DNA of 64,000 bases from Prunella strophiata. Its lineage: Eukaryota > Chordata > Aves > Passeriformes > Prunellidae. How positions within the stretch are numbered: the first letter of the stretch is position 1; every line of letters starts with the position of its first letter. Shown piece by piece: positions 63,901-64,000 of the stretch. The stretch lies in NCBI GenBank assembly GCA_036583965.1, contig JAZBQD010000021.1, forward strand, positions 16,978,266 through 17,042,265, given 5' to 3'. The position numbers were made by a program, and so were the translations under genes. Under the pieces are notes generated by a model that worked only from the letters and a program-made list of their open reading frames with translations, did no database searches and was not told where the DNA came from.

Positions 63901-64000
63901 CCATGGCCATAAATTGAGCCCTGGGCTCTGGAGAAATTCCACTCCTAATTGTCCCCAGTGCTCCCCCAGCCCCCAGCCCTGGAATGGGAGCTGCCTCTGG

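Larger units (their letters stand above)
56460..64000. other. Intergenic stretch to the right edge
   Basis: No identifiable gene. It holds A/T tracts at 57707-57723 and 60956-60976, a small CpG cluster at 57860-57935, and AT-rich blocks at about 61.2-61.4 and 63.0-63.2 kb with many ATTA/TAAT sites. Open frames of up to 163 codons near the right edge (63408-63899, plus) have no recognisable domain. Confidence 0.5.

Noticed and set aside
5640..64000. First coding exon of CDH13
   Set aside because: Expected to the right by synteny, but no signal-peptide exon matching T-cadherin was recognised. It probably lies beyond the window.
1..64000. tRNA, rRNA, CRISPR arrays, prokaryotic operons, attachment sites
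   Set aside because: None seen. The sequence is vertebrate nuclear DNA and no cloverleaf, rRNA core or regularly spaced repeat array was recognised.

Overview
The window looks like avian nuclear DNA, most likely from a songbird. The evidence is (i) a CR1 LINE tail ending in the ATTCTRTG-type octamer repeat, (ii) a bird-type retroviral solo LTR, (iii) a spliced vertebrate gene, MPHOSPH6, with a CpG-island promoter, and (iv) tens of kilobases of AT-leaning, CpG-poor, non-coding sequence. There are no operons, ribosome-binding sites or other prokaryotic signals.

Layout. Positions 1-5.6 kb hold the 5' half of MPHOSPH6 on the minus strand. Exon 1 is 5407-5457, exon 2 is 1864-1976 and exon 3 is 215-305. 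All splice sites are canonical and the frame is continuous for 85 codons; the remaining coding exons lie left of position 1. The promoter is a CpG island at about 5.2-5.6 kb with a GGC/GCC repeat just upstream of the start codon. Intron 2 carries an old CR1 fragment. Intron 1 carries an unexplained minus-strand open exon (3290-3530) that reads like real protein, follows a good splice acceptor and does not fit the MPHOSPH6 frame. It is the most interesting coding signal in the window.

From 5.6 to 64 kb I find no exon I can identify. In the human genome the side upstream of the MPHOSPH6 promoter is a long gene-poor interval before CDH13. This stretch fits the avian equivalent of that interval, but this is inference from synteny. 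It contains a probable ERV solo LTR (about 9.0-9.3 kb), a CpG-enriched domain (25.6-26.3 kb), an interstitial telomeric repeat in two blocks (31.05-31.31 kb), a 42-bp duplication (38.4 kb), a decayed CR1 reverse-transcriptase fragment (40.0-40.26 kb), a 31-bp minisatellite (40.56 kb), a CpG cluster that could be a cryptic promoter (42.5-42.8 kb), a 3' truncated CR1 (43.06-43.47 kb), a 39-base poly-A tract (51.35 kb) and many shorter A/T tracts. Several AT-rich blocks dense in homeodomain/POU-type sites could be conserved regulatory elements, but only a cross-species alignment can show that.

How the parts work together: the only recognisable gene is the RNA-exosome cofactor MPHOSPH6. Everything to its right is best read as regulatory or neutral intergenic DNA with old transposon remains. 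I found no evidence for a new multi-gene system.
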